Origin: Acidobacteriota bacterium
Lineage (GTDB): Bacteria > Acidobacteriota > JAAYUB01
DNA: 64,000 nt
NCBI GenBank assembly: GCA_018001935.1
Contig: JAGNHB010000021.1
Coordinates: 1 to 64,000 of the forward strand
Direction of reading: 5' to 3'
Below are positions 33,548 through 41,642 of this stretch, one piece after another. The translations under genes were made by a program, and so were the position numbers. How positions within the stretch are numbered: the first letter of the stretch is position 1; every line of letters starts with the position of its first letter. Below the pieces are notes generated by a model, which was given only the letters and a program-made list of their open reading frames with translations, was not told the DNA's origin and made no database searches.

Positions 33548-34285
33548 ATGTGGATCAACCATTTGCGTCTTTTCCTCTTCACGTTCATCTTCGGGGTTTT
33601 GTGGGGCGCCGGGTCCGTTGCGGCCGCGGCGGAGGACGTGTCCTCCGCCGGCCTGATGGACGCCGGGCGAATCCGGATCGCCCAGAAGAAACCCCTCGAG
33701 GCCGTGAAGTATCTCCAGCGGGCCCTGAAGGAGGACCCGAAGAATGCGGAGGCATCCAACCTGCTCGGGGTCGCCTACCTCCAGGTCCATTCCGTGGACA
33801 CCGCCCTGTCCTATTTCCGGCGGGCGGCCAGGCTCGACCCGGAGGACTCCCGCTTCTACAACAACACGGGCACCGCCTACCACTTCAAGAAAGACTACAA
33901 GGCGGCCGTGAAGTACTACAAGAAAGCGCTGGAGAAGCAAGCCGACTACCTGCTCGCCCTGTGCAACCTCGCCAACGCCTACTTCGCCATGAAGAAGAAC
34001 CTCCAGGCCGTCGACGTCCTGCACCGGATCGTGCAGCTGGACCCCGGGTACCTGGTTCGCCAGCAGGAGAGCACCCTGCTGGGCGTGGGCGACCTGGACA
34101 TGGCCGAGCGGTACTTCTACCTGGCCAAGCTTTACATCCAGGCGGGCGACAAGGACCGGGCGATCCTTTTCCTGCAGAAGAGCCTCGAGGCGGGGTTGAG
34201 AAACCGGGGGCGTCTCCAGAGGGACAAGGACTTCGACCCCCTGGCGGGCGACCCCCGCTTCGCGGAGCTGATCCGGAAAAAGTGA
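33548..34285 (+). CDS. Secreted TPR-repeat protein, 245 aa
   Basis: After an N-terminal signal or anchor (MWINHLRLFLFTFIFGVLWG, cleaved near AAAAED) come at least four TPR units (about 40-200). Examples are KPLEAVKYLQRALKEDPKNA, DTALSYFRRAARLDPEDSRF, DYKAAVKYYKKALEKQADYL and LQAVDVLHRIVQLDPGYLV. A final helix pair ends in PLAGDPRFAELIRKK, common in TPR proteins of this type. It is probably a periplasmic scaffold; partner unknown. The ATG at 33548 is preferred because GGGGAGG is correctly spaced. It is convergent with the amidohydrolase gene. Confidence 0.85.
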   Translation: MWINHLRLFLFTFIFGVLWGAGSVAAAAEDVSSAGLMDAGRIRIAQKKPLEAVKYLQRALKEDPKNAEASNLLGVAYLQVHSVDTALSYFRRAARLDPEDSRFYNNTGTAYHFKKDYKAAVKYYKKALEKQADYLLALCNLANAYFAMKKNLQAVDVLHRIVQLDPGYLVRQQESTLLGVGDLDMAERYFYLAKLYIQAGDKDRAILFLQKSLEAGLRNRGRLQRDKDFDPLAGDPRFAELIRKK

Positions 34286-34432
34286 CCCCGGCGGATCATC
34301 GACCTCCGGCCGACGGCTCAATCAAGGGATTTCACTCCTCTTGAGATTCGTTCTCCGCCTCCTGGAGTTCCCGCACCTATACCTGTCGACGGCGCCTTCA
34401 CCCCGAACCGGCGCCGCGCCCGCGGTCCCGCC

Positions 34433-37400
34433 CTACTCGACATCCCCTTCCTCCGCCCAGCGGTCCGGGGCGTTCAACGCGTGCTGAAACCGCGGGCCCG
34501 CCGGGCGGCTGGGGCCGCTTTTCGAGGGACGCGGGCGCTCAGGGTACCAGGGGCCGGCGGCGGTGCGCACGTAGACGGGCACACCGGCCACCAGCGTGAG
34601 CGTGGGGCGGAACTTCTCGATGAACGCGTTGAGGGTCGCGACCCGCGAGGCGTCGTCGGTCCCCTCGGGAATCCGGGACAGGTCCTCCAGGGTCCAGCCA
34701 GTCGGCCCCTTGATCGCGAAGGGGTTGGCCATCCACACCGCCACGTCGGCGAAGTACCCGAGGCTCCCGCTGCCGGTCGCCGGCAGGGCGAAGGCGCCCA
34801 GGCGGTCCTCCCACCCCGCGCCGTAGGCCCCCCAGAAGGTCATCGCCGTGAGGGCCTGCTCCAGGGTCAGGGCCATGGGGTTGGTGGAGGTTCCCGCCAG
34901 AAGGCCCCAAGGTTGATAGGCCTTTCCCGCGAGGTAGTCCACGGGGTAGGTCTCGGGCTCCGCCCCGACCTGGTCCACCCAGTGTGACGGGTCCCGTTCC
35001 ACCGGGGTCCGGGCCACCGCGCCGATGAGGGTCATGGCGGGCCGGGGGTCGCGGACGGCGGGAGGGTCGGTGTTGAGGATCAGCGGCATGTCCTGGTCGC
35101 GGAAGAGCTGGAGCGGCACCCCGTGCTCGGCGCGGGGGTAGTCGGGCTCGCCCAGCCAGGTGCCGGGCGGGTCGTCGTGCGGGATGGGCCAGAGTTCCTG
35201 CCCCGCCGGCAGGAGCGCTCGGAGCGTCGACCCGTCCAGCGCGATGAGGGCCGGCTGGGTGGAGCAGACGATGTTCCGCGCGTCGGGCGTGGTGGACGCG
35301 TCGATCCCGCCGGTCCCCTTGATGTCCTTGACCATCCGGCAGGAGACGTTCAGGAGGTGCTCGATGCGGAACCGCTCGTTTTCGAAAGTGCGGCGGATTT
35401 GCGACAGGTCGGCGTCCGCGGGGACCACGCCCCGCCAGTAGTCGGGCAGTTCGGCCCAGGTGGCGGGGAAGTTCGCCAGGTCCGCCTGGAGTTGCTTGAT
35501 GGCGCCGACGTAGAGGTCCACGCCGGCGTCCCCCACGCAGTGGCAGACGAACTGGGAGGGCGTGGGGGGGGAAAGCGAGGAGCGCCGGGAGGTTTCGTAC
35601 CAGACCTTCACCAGGGGGAGGAGCGTCTGCTTCCAGGCGTCCTTGGCTTGGGAAAGGACCGTGGTAATCTTGGCGGCCAGCTGGTCGCGCTGCGCCTGTG
35701 TCCCCCCGGGGACGTGAACCAGGTGGGCGAGGTCGGCCGAAAGGGTGGCCGTGTCCACCGTCTGGTTCAGCCATTCCATCACCCCTTTCTTCAGGAACGC
35801 GTAGTTCCCCGTCATGGTCCCCGTGTAGAAGGTCGATGCGGGGTCGGATTCCCGGACCAGCCAGTAGAGCACGCCCGTCTCCCGGCTGCTCAGTTCGCCC
35901 ATCGGGATGTTGCTGGTCACCAGGAGGCCGAAGGTGTGGTTCACGAAGGTCACGGAGCCCCCGCCCTCGAGCGGGGTCACGGTGTTCTCGGTGATCCGGG
36001 TCATCGGGAAGGCGGCGCTGGAGAAAAAGGTTCGCGAGCCGGGCCCGCCGTCCATCTGGAGTTTCCAGCCGGTCCACTCCAGCCAGCCGGGGCTCTCCGG
36101 GTGGGCGGCCGGCGGGCGGTACCGGAGGACGTCGCGCCGGCTTTCACTCGCCTCGGACAGCTTCAGGATCTCCGTCACCTCGCCGGCGTTCTCCAGGTAG
36201 TAGTACATCCCCACCCGGAGGTTCAGCCCCCCGGTCGGTGTGGCGTACGGCACGCCCGACTCGGCGTAGTAATCCTCCCCCCCTGCGATGCGGTGGTTGT
36301 AGGAGAGGCCCTCGCAGGCGAGGAACTCCTCGGGGTTGTCGTCCCGGCGGTAGAACATAATGTCCTGGGTCCCGGTCAGGCCGTGCCGGTGGCACCAGGG
36401 CGCCAGGTTGCGCCGGTTCTGCATGCACTGCTCCACGCCCTGCGGATCAGCGGCGTAGCTCATCAGCATGTCGCGGAAGACGTAGTGCTCCCCGTACCCG
36501 GTGGGGCGCCAGGCCTGGGCGGTCGAATCGAGGAAGTACTGGGCGATGCCCCGGTCCGAGGCGTTGTACCAGTTGGTTCCGTAAGGGTTGTGGGGGTCCC
36601 AGTAGCCCGAGCCCAGCGGGTCGCTCCCGGGGGTTTTGCCGTAGTAGGCCGCCGCGGCGTTCCAGTCGGCGACCGGGATGCTCTCGACGATGGGGCGGTA
36701 GAAGGGCACGAGGGTCCGCGAAGAGCAGGGAATCGAAAGTTCGGCGAGGGTGTCCGCCAGGACGAGCCTACCCTTCAGGGTGCCCGTCGCCGCGGCCAGC
36801 GAGGACATGTAGAAGGGCACAATGGCGGTTCCCACCGGGCTTGTCTGGTTGAGGACCACGTCCACGACCCGGGGGAAGGTCTGCTCCGACAGCTGGGTGA
36901 AAGCCGGGGTCCCCGTCTGGACCTGGAAGGTCCACTCCTGTGTCCCGGATGCGGGCGGCGTCACCTCGAGCACGCTAACGGGGCCAAAGGCGAAGGCCGA
37001 GACGGTGCGCGCCTCCAGGTTGAAGGCGTCGAGGAGGGCGGAGTTGTACCAGCAGCTCTGACCGCTGGTGTGGACCATCAATACGCGATAGGAAGGGTAG
37101 GCCTGGCCTGGCCAGGTAGCAGGGTCTGACGTGCAGATGTTCGACGGGATGGTGAAGGGTCCCGCCGGGATCGCCCCGATCCGGTTGAGCAGGAAGTTCG
37201 GGTCGAAAACCCGCTCCAAGTCGGACCCGGTCCGCTTGTAGAGGAACGCCATGTTGTCGAGGCTCGTGGAGAACTCCTCCGTGGTGGTGCCGGTGTACCC
37301 GTGAAGAAGGATCTGGTCCCGCCCGACGTCCCGGAGAAAGTTGTTCGCGTCGGCCACGATCAGCCACATGGCTTCCCGGAGGCACTTGCGGGAAAAATCG

Positions 37401-38122
37401 CCGGGGTTGACGTAGTACTTCGGGTCGCTGACGTCGGCCCAGTACCCGAACTGCTCCCCCTCCGGCGGGAGCTTGCGCGACCAGCTGGTGACGTGGAAGT
37501 GCCCGTCGATGAGCCCGGGCGTCGCCACGGCCCCCTGGAGGTCGACCCACTGGCCGCCGGTCAGCAGGCCCTCGGGGACCCCCCGCGCCTGCCAGTAGGC
37601 GGCCAGCGCCGACGGGCTCAACCCCGGCGAGGGCGGGTGCTCCATCAGGGCGAGCGCCGGGTACTCCGAGAGGGGCTTGGCCACGGGGTTCGACGGGGAG
37701 GGGGTTCCCTCCATCGCCGGGTAGGTGCCGATGATCCGTCCCGTGTAGGGGTGGATGAGGAGCGCGTGGAGCACGTACAGCCGGTGGCGGTCGGCCGTGC
37801 TGTCCCCCTCCACGGCCTTGCGCGGGTGACTGGTGAGGAAATAGCCGTTGTAGAGACACCGGGCCCGGACGGGCAGGTACTCGGGCGTCAGGAAGAGCCG
37901 GAGCATGAGGAGGTCCACGATGTCCACCACCCCGTCCTCGGTGATGTCCGCTTCCAGAAGGGTCTCCGGATCGGCGAAAAAGGTCTCGGACAGGACCACG
38001 GACAGGGCCTGGCAGTCCCACTCGTTCACCATCCCGTCGTGGTTGAGGTCCCCCGGGATCGCCGCGAAAGCGACGGCCCCCGTAACCACCGCCGCCAGGA
38101 AAACGCAAACCCTTACCCTCAT
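34433..38122 (-). CDS. Secreted amidohydrolase-3 (YtcJ-like) with N-terminal dockerin-like module, 1229 aa
   Basis: A signal peptide (1-20) is followed by a dockerin-like pair: GDLNHDGMVNEWDCQALSVV (about 24-43) and ADITEDGVVDIVDLLMLRLF (about 59-78). Next comes an amidohydrolase of the YtcJ/AepA class with the metal-binding PGLIDGHFHV (about 200). Later recognisable pieces include HGLTGTQDIMFY, FENERFRIEHLLNVS, PLILNTDPP and LTLEQALTAMTFWGAYGAGWE. Family members are metal-dependent hydrolases of unclear substrate, usually about 550 aa; this protein is twice that size, with large inserts. The start at 38122 follows GGAGG. An excellent promoter is at 38202-38230. Confidence 0.85.
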   Translation of the reverse strand: MRVRVCVFLAAVVTGAVAFAAIPGDLNHDGMVNEWDCQALSVVLSETFFADPETLLEADITEDGVVDIVDLLMLRLFLTPEYLPVRARCLYNGYFLTSHPRKAVEGDSTADRHRLYVLHALLIHPYTGRIIGTYPAMEGTPSPSNPVAKPLSEYPALALMEHPPSPGLSPSALAAYWQARGVPEGLLTGGQWVDLQGAVATPGLIDGHFHVTSWSRKLPPEGEQFGYWADVSDPKYYVNPGDFSRKCLREAMWLIVADANNFLRDVGRDQILLHGYTGTTTEEFSTSLDNMAFLYKRTGSDLERVFDPNFLLNRIGAIPAGPFTIPSNICTSDPATWPGQAYPSYRVLMVHTSGQSCWYNSALLDAFNLEARTVSAFAFGPVSVLEVTPPASGTQEWTFQVQTGTPAFTQLSEQTFPRVVDVVLNQTSPVGTAIVPFYMSSLAAATGTLKGRLVLADTLAELSIPCSSRTLVPFYRPIVESIPVADWNAAAAYYGKTPGSDPLGSGYWDPHNPYGTNWYNASDRGIAQYFLDSTAQAWRPTGYGEHYVFRDMLMSYAADPQGVEQCMQNRRNLAPWCHRHGLTGTQDIMFYRRDDNPEEFLACEGLSYNHRIAGGEDYYAESGVPYATPTGGLNLRVGMYYYLENAGEVTEILKLSEASESRRDVLRYRPPAAHPESPGWLEWTGWKLQMDGGPGSRTFFSSAAFPMTRITENTVTPLEGGGSVTFVNHTFGLLVTSNIPMGELSSRETGVLYWLVRESDPASTFYTGTMTGNYAFLKKGVMEWLNQTVDTATLSADLAHLVHVPGGTQAQRDQLAAKITTVLSQAKDAWKQTLLPLVKVWYETSRRSSLSPPTPSQFVCHCVGDAGVDLYVGAIKQLQADLANFPATWAELPDYWRGVVPADADLSQIRRTFENERFRIEHLLNVSCRMVKDIKGTGGIDASTTPDARNIVCSTQPALIALDGSTLRALLPAGQELWPIPHDDPPGTWLGEPDYPRAEHGVPLQLFRDQDMPLILNTDPPAVRDPRPAMTLIGAVARTPVERDPSHWVDQVGAEPETYPVDYLAGKAYQPWGLLAGTSTNPMALTLEQALTAMTFWGAYGAGWEDRLGAFALPATGSGSLGYFADVAVWMANPFAIKGPTGWTLEDLSRIPEGTDDASRVATLNAFIEKFRPTLTLVAGVPVYVRTAAGPWYPERPRPSKSGPSRPAGPRFQHALNAPDRWAEEGDVE

Positions 38123-38201
38123 GGCTGCCTCCTTCCGGACAATACAGGAAATGAAAAGATCCCCGACCGGGTTCGGACATTCAATGGGAAACACTGAGAT
38201 A

Positions 38202-38230
38202 ATTATAATCCCCGATGGAGCTTGGAGCAA
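38202..38230 (-). promoter_or_regulatory. Sigma70-like promoter for the amidohydrolase gene
   Basis: On the minus strand TTGCTC and a perfect TATAAT are separated by 17 bp, 80 bp upstream of the start codon. Confidence 0.7.
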
Positions 38231-38406
38231 GCATCAAGATGCCGGGAGCGGCCGTCAATTCCTCCGTGTTTGCATGCGCTGTGTCGAGCGGCACCCGGTC
38301 TTTTCTTCCGGGGCGCACGGAGGGCCCGGAAACGGCGCGGGCCGGTCGTGGAGGCGACCTTTTCGATCGGGCCGGAGGATCCGTGGAACCAAGGAGATCA
38401 TCCCCG

Positions 38407-38787
38407 TCATGCCGACGGTGTCGGGGTTTCCCATGGGTTGAGGAGGGGGACGTCAAAGGGGGCCAGGCCCGGCGCGTTTCGGGTGACGACCGTCAAACCA
38501 TGGACCTTCGCCGTGGCAGCGATCATCCCGTCGACCGCCGGCGCCCGCTTCCCTTCCCGTTCCAGGTCTCTGGTTAACTCGAGTTCAACCCCGCACAGCG
38601 GCGAGGACCGAAAGAACTCCACGAGCCCCGTGGCCGGCCGCTTGAGACGCTGGTAGTCTTCGATGGAAATCACCACCGCGGTTTCCCTCCCGTGGCGCGT
38701 CACGACCTGGGTGCCGTCGTCCAGGGCCCGGTTGACCACCTCACTGAAGCGGTTCTTCGCCTCCTGCAGCGACCAGGTTTGCGGCAT
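38407..38787 (-). pseudogene. Phd/YefM antitoxin fused to the C-terminal end of a PIN toxin (toxin-antitoxin remnant)
   Basis: Residues 1-70 are a Phd/YefM-type antitoxin: MPQTWSLQEAKNRFSEVVNR, VVTRHGRETAVVISIEDYQ and the toxin-binding tail VEFFRSSPLCGVELELTRD. Instead of stopping, the frame continues into AVDGMIAATAKVHGLTVVTR and VPLLNPWE, the standard last ~40 residues of VapC-like PIN ribonucleases. About 90 residues of the toxin, including its N-terminal catalytic acids, are missing. This looks like an internal in-frame deletion joining the two genes. The DNA-binding half could still act as a repressor. GAGGAGGG precedes the ATG. Confidence 0.8.
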
Positions 38788-38801
38788 GGCACCCTCCTCT
38801 C

Positions 38802-38817
38802 GTCTAGCCTGTCTAGA
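38802..38817 (-). promoter_or_regulatory. Possible operator of the antitoxin gene
   Basis: Two GTCTAG units 9 bp apart (38802 and 38811), the second extended to TCTAGA, lie between the ribosome site and a CATAAT -10-like hexamer. Antitoxins of this family usually bind such repeats. Confidence 0.35.
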
Positions 38818-38863
38818 TTATGCCACCCAAAAAGGCAAGGGTCCACATCACTGCCCATGGTTC

Positions 38864-38908
38864 TCGCCGTCCTTTATGTCCTTTTGGTCCTTTAGGTCCC
38901 TTCGTCCT
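38864..38908 (+). repeat. Short degenerate tandem repeat (GTCCTTT-like)
   Basis: Units resembling GTCCTTTATG, GTCCTTTTG, GTCCTTTAG and GTCCCTTCG end next to the btuB stop codon. It is the inverse of the CAAAGGACC units at 21835-21875. Confidence 0.65.
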
Positions 38909-38909
38909 A

Positions 38910-40994
38910 TCAGGGCTGAATCGATCCCGCGGGAGCGTGGCCGCTGCTTGCCCGTTCCTCGCTGACGCCCTGGCCGCTTCGCGACAAGGGCAGGCCGGGC
39001 CCCGCCGCCGCGGCAGCAGTGCCGGGACCCGTGCGGGCCCCGCCCCGGTCCAGAACGAGCCGCAGGCCGGCGCGCACCATGAAGGGCTCGGGGGTGTAGC
39101 CGTAGACGTCGGGCCGGCTGTTGTTGAAGAGGTTGTCGAGACGCACGTACAGTTCGGCGTGCTCGCCGACGCGCCGCGACACCGAGAGGTTGAGGACGGC
39201 GCGGGGGTCCAGCATCACCCGGGCGGCGGGCCAGGCGGTGTAGTCCATGTCCCAACGGGCGCCCCGGAGGAGGCCCTCCGCCGCCACGAACCAGTGCCGC
39301 GCGGGGCGGCACTCCACGCTGACGGCGGCGGTGTGGCGCGCCCGGCGGAGCAGTTCCTCGTCCGTGGCCAGGTTCACCGCGTCGGTGAAGGTGTAGGACC
39401 CACCCAGGGTCAGGTTGTCCCGGGCCGCCCATTTCGCTTCCAGTTCGATCCCCCGGGTCCGCGCCTTCCCGACGTTCTGGTAGCCGTCGACGAAGTCGAT
39501 GAGGTGGTCGAAACGGTTGAGGAAGAACCCGGCGCTGAACTGGGCCCGGCCTGCCTGGAAATCCTGGACGATCCCGCCGTCGATGGACCAGCTCGTCTCG
39601 GGCGCCAGGTCGGGGTTGCCCACGCTGCCCCAGTCGGAAGGGGGGGCGTAGAGCTGGTAGAGGGAGGGGGCCTTGAAACCGGTTCCCACCGAGAAGCGCA
39701 CCCGGGTGCCGGGCCCCGGAATGACGAGGACCGGTGACACCCGGAAGCTGGCGTGGGCGCCGAACCGGTCGTGGTGGTCCACCCGGGCGCCGCCCGTCAC
39801 CGAGAAATGGCTCCCCCACTGGAAGCGGTCCTCCACGAAGAGGCCTTGCAGGCCGGCTGCCTGGTCCGCGAAGTCGGCGGTGTAGGGCCCCCAGGGTCCC
39901 TCGGAGGCGTAGCGGGAGTGGCCCTGTTCCCGGGAGTACTCGTAGCCGAAGGAGAGGTAGTGGTTGCGAAACCGGGACAGGTCGCCCTGCCAGCGGAACT
40001 TCTTCCGGATCCCCCGGTAGAGCGCCTCGGAGGAGCTGCCGACGTGGTCCGAATCCTCGGGGTCCAGGTACTCCCGGCGGGTGTCGAGGTAGGAAAAGCT
40101 CGCGCGGTGCGAGAAAACGCCGGTGCCGGGGGTGTGGCGCAACTCGCCGGAGAGGGCCAGTTCCCGGCCCTCGGCGCGGTAGTTCGGGTCGTCCCCGAAG
40201 GCGCCGCCGAAGGCGTCCAGGTCCTGGCGGTAGCGGTTCCCGTGCACCGCGAAGGCGGTCTCGAAGCCGCGCCCCAGCGCCCGTGAGAGCCGGGCGTTGA
40301 GGGAACTCACCCCCTGGCCGTCCGTCTCGTGGTTCCCGAAACTCTCGCCGGCCGCGGACCACCCGCTCAGTTGCTCTCGGGAGGCGCCGGCGGCGTAGCG
40401 AAAGCCCGCCGCCTCGCCGGCGGCTTCGACCCGCGCCTGGAACCAGGTGAAGCGCCCGCCTTCCACCTGGGCCGTGTAAAGCCCCTTGCCGCCGCCCGGA
40501 CGGGTGATGATGTTCACGATGCCGCCCATGGCGTCGGAACCGTGAACCATGCTCTGGGGGCCCCGGACCACCTCGATGCGGTCCACGTTGTCCAGGGTGA
40601 GGAGACCGAACTCGAAGCCGCGGCCGGGGGTCATGGGGTCGTTGAGCTCCACGCCGTCCACCATCACCACCGTCTGCTCGGACTGGGCCCCGCGGATCAT
40701 CACCGTGGAGGCGCCGCCCGCCCCGGTGGAGTTCACCTGGAGCCCCGGCACCGACGCCAGGGCCTCCGTGACGGTCCGGCAACCCTTCCGGGCCAGGTCC
40801 TCACGGGTGAGGACGGTGACGGCGCTGCCGGCCCACTCCAGGGGGACCTCCCGGCACGAGGCCGTCACGATCACGGTCTCCTCGATGCGGGGGACCTCGT
40901 CGCCCTCCGCGGGGGCCGTGTCCTGGGGGAGGGAAAAGGCGGGAAGACAGGCAACCAGGAATGTAAGAGCCAGAAAAATGCGACCGATCCTCAT
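38910..40994 (-). CDS. btuB: TonB-dependent vitamin B12 receptor (BtuB-like)
   Basis: An outer-membrane active transporter for cobalamin. A signal peptide (1-23) is followed by a TonB-box region (EETVIVTAS, about 38-46). The plug domain includes LARKGCRTVTEALASVPGLQ, STVMIRGAQSEQTVVMVDGV and RIEVVRGPQSMVHGSDAMGG. A 22-strand barrel follows, with FKAPSLYQLYAP and LYVRLDNLFNNSRPDVYGY near the end. The barrel seems to finish at VRAGLRLVLD; a further ~45 residues rich in Gly/Ala/Ser continue to the stop and look like read-through into repeat sequence. The cobalamin riboswitch upstream supports the B12 assignment. The ribosome site is AAAGGAG. Confidence 0.92.
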   Translation of the reverse strand: MRIGRIFLALTFLVACLPAFSLPQDTAPAEGDEVPRIEETVIVTASCREVPLEWAGSAVTVLTREDLARKGCRTVTEALASVPGLQVNSTGAGGASTVMIRGAQSEQTVVMVDGVELNDPMTPGRGFEFGLLTLDNVDRIEVVRGPQSMVHGSDAMGGIVNIITRPGGGKGLYTAQVEGGRFTWFQARVEAAGEAAGFRYAAGASREQLSGWSAAGESFGNHETDGQGVSSLNARLSRALGRGFETAFAVHGNRYRQDLDAFGGAFGDDPNYRAEGRELALSGELRHTPGTGVFSHRASFSYLDTRREYLDPEDSDHVGSSSEALYRGIRKKFRWQGDLSRFRNHYLSFGYEYSREQGHSRYASEGPWGPYTADFADQAAGLQGLFVEDRFQWGSHFSVTGGARVDHHDRFGAHASFRVSPVLVIPGPGTRVRFSVGTGFKAPSLYQLYAPPSDWGSVGNPDLAPETSWSIDGGIVQDFQAGRAQFSAGFFLNRFDHLIDFVDGYQNVGKARTRGIELEAKWAARDNLTLGGSYTFTDAVNLATDEELLRRARHTAAVSVECRPARHWFVAAEGLLRGARWDMDYTAWPAARVMLDPRAVLNLSVSRRVGEHAELYVRLDNLFNNSRPDVYGYTPEPFMVRAGLRLVLDRGGARTGPGTAAAAAGPGLPLSRSGQGVSEERASSGHAPAGSIQP

Positions 40995-41104
40995 GGCCGA
41001 CTCCTTTGTGGAATGGGCGGCTTTCAGCGGGGGTGGTCGCGGGAAGGGCTGAGCGGGAGGTTTTCCGGACAGTCCGACACGGATTCCATGTCCCCGTGAA
41101 ATCC

Positions 41105-41275
41105 GAACGTCCGATCGGCAGGCAGGTCTTCTGGCTCCCGGATCCTCCTCGCTCTCCGCCCCTTCCCATCCCGTTTCCGGAACAGTGGTCCTGGCGGGGC
41201 TCGTCCCCGGTCACAGCGGCGGGCCCGCGGTGGCTTCTCACCACGCTTCCCTATCAAACCCCGAAGGGTACCTCC
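41105..41275 (-). ncRNA. Cobalamin riboswitch
   Basis: Read on the minus strand, the conserved B12 box AGCCAGAAGACCTGCC is at 41136-41121. Upstream in the transcript, GGGAAGCGTGGTGAGAAGCC (around 41251-41232) and GCCGCTGTGACCGGGGA match the aptamer core. About 127 nt separate the B12 box from the btuB start, room for an expression platform. Binding of adenosylcobalamin is expected to lower btuB expression. Edges are approximate. Confidence 0.93.
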
Positions 41276-41296
41276 CGATCCAAAGAACGCGGGGGG

Positions 41297-41325
41297 ATTC
41301 TATGCCCCCCTCCCCCTGAAGTCAA
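41297..41325 (-). promoter_or_regulatory. Sigma70-like promoter of the btuB riboswitch transcript
   Basis: On the minus strand TTGACT and TAGAAT are separated by 17 bp, about 20 bp upstream of the aptamer. Confidence 0.75.
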
Positions 41326-41359
41326 GGCGGATGTCAAGGCCCCGACCGGAACCGCTCGA

Positions 41360-41438
41360 CCGCATGCTTACGCGCGCGGGTCTGACGGGATCCCGCCGGA
41401 ATCGCCTGGCCGCTTGCTTACGCGCGCGGCTCTGATGG
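41360..41438 (+). repeat. Two direct copies of the TACGCGCGCG repeat
   Basis: CGCATGCTTACGCGCGCGGG (41361-41380), continuing TCTGACGGGATCCC, and CGCTTGCTTACGCGCGCGGC (41411-41430), continuing TCTGATGGG, lie 50 bp apart. The first matches the sequence at 30549-30585 over about 35 bp, including the trailing TCTGACGGGAT. Confidence 0.85.
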
Positions 41439-41642
41439 GCACCGGCCGGGAGGAGGGCTATCCCGTCTTCCCCGTTGCAAACGGGGACAATTGGGGGGGG
41501 GAATCCCGCACGATTGTCCGTCCAATCCCTGCGAGGCCGTCACCGGGCCGGAAGAGGGCCCGGCCGCATCCGGTCGTCCGGCATCGGCTTCCGCCGGGTT
41601 CGGACCCTGCCCTGAACGATGGGCTGGAAGGAGGAATTTCTG

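Larger units (their letters stand above)
40995..41642. other. Regulatory intergenic region between btuB and the FGE-like gene
   Basis: This 648-bp divergent gap holds the B12 riboswitch and promoter of btuB, two direct copies of the TACGCGCGCG repeat, and two short hairpins at 41470-41519. No coding frame is seen. Confidence 0.7.

Noticed and set aside
41470..41519. Two short hairpins upstream of the FGE-like gene as a riboswitch or attenuator
   Set aside because: The stems (CCCCGTT/AACGGGG and GGACAAT/ATTGTCC) are short, no known aptamer motif is present and no promoter places them in a leader.
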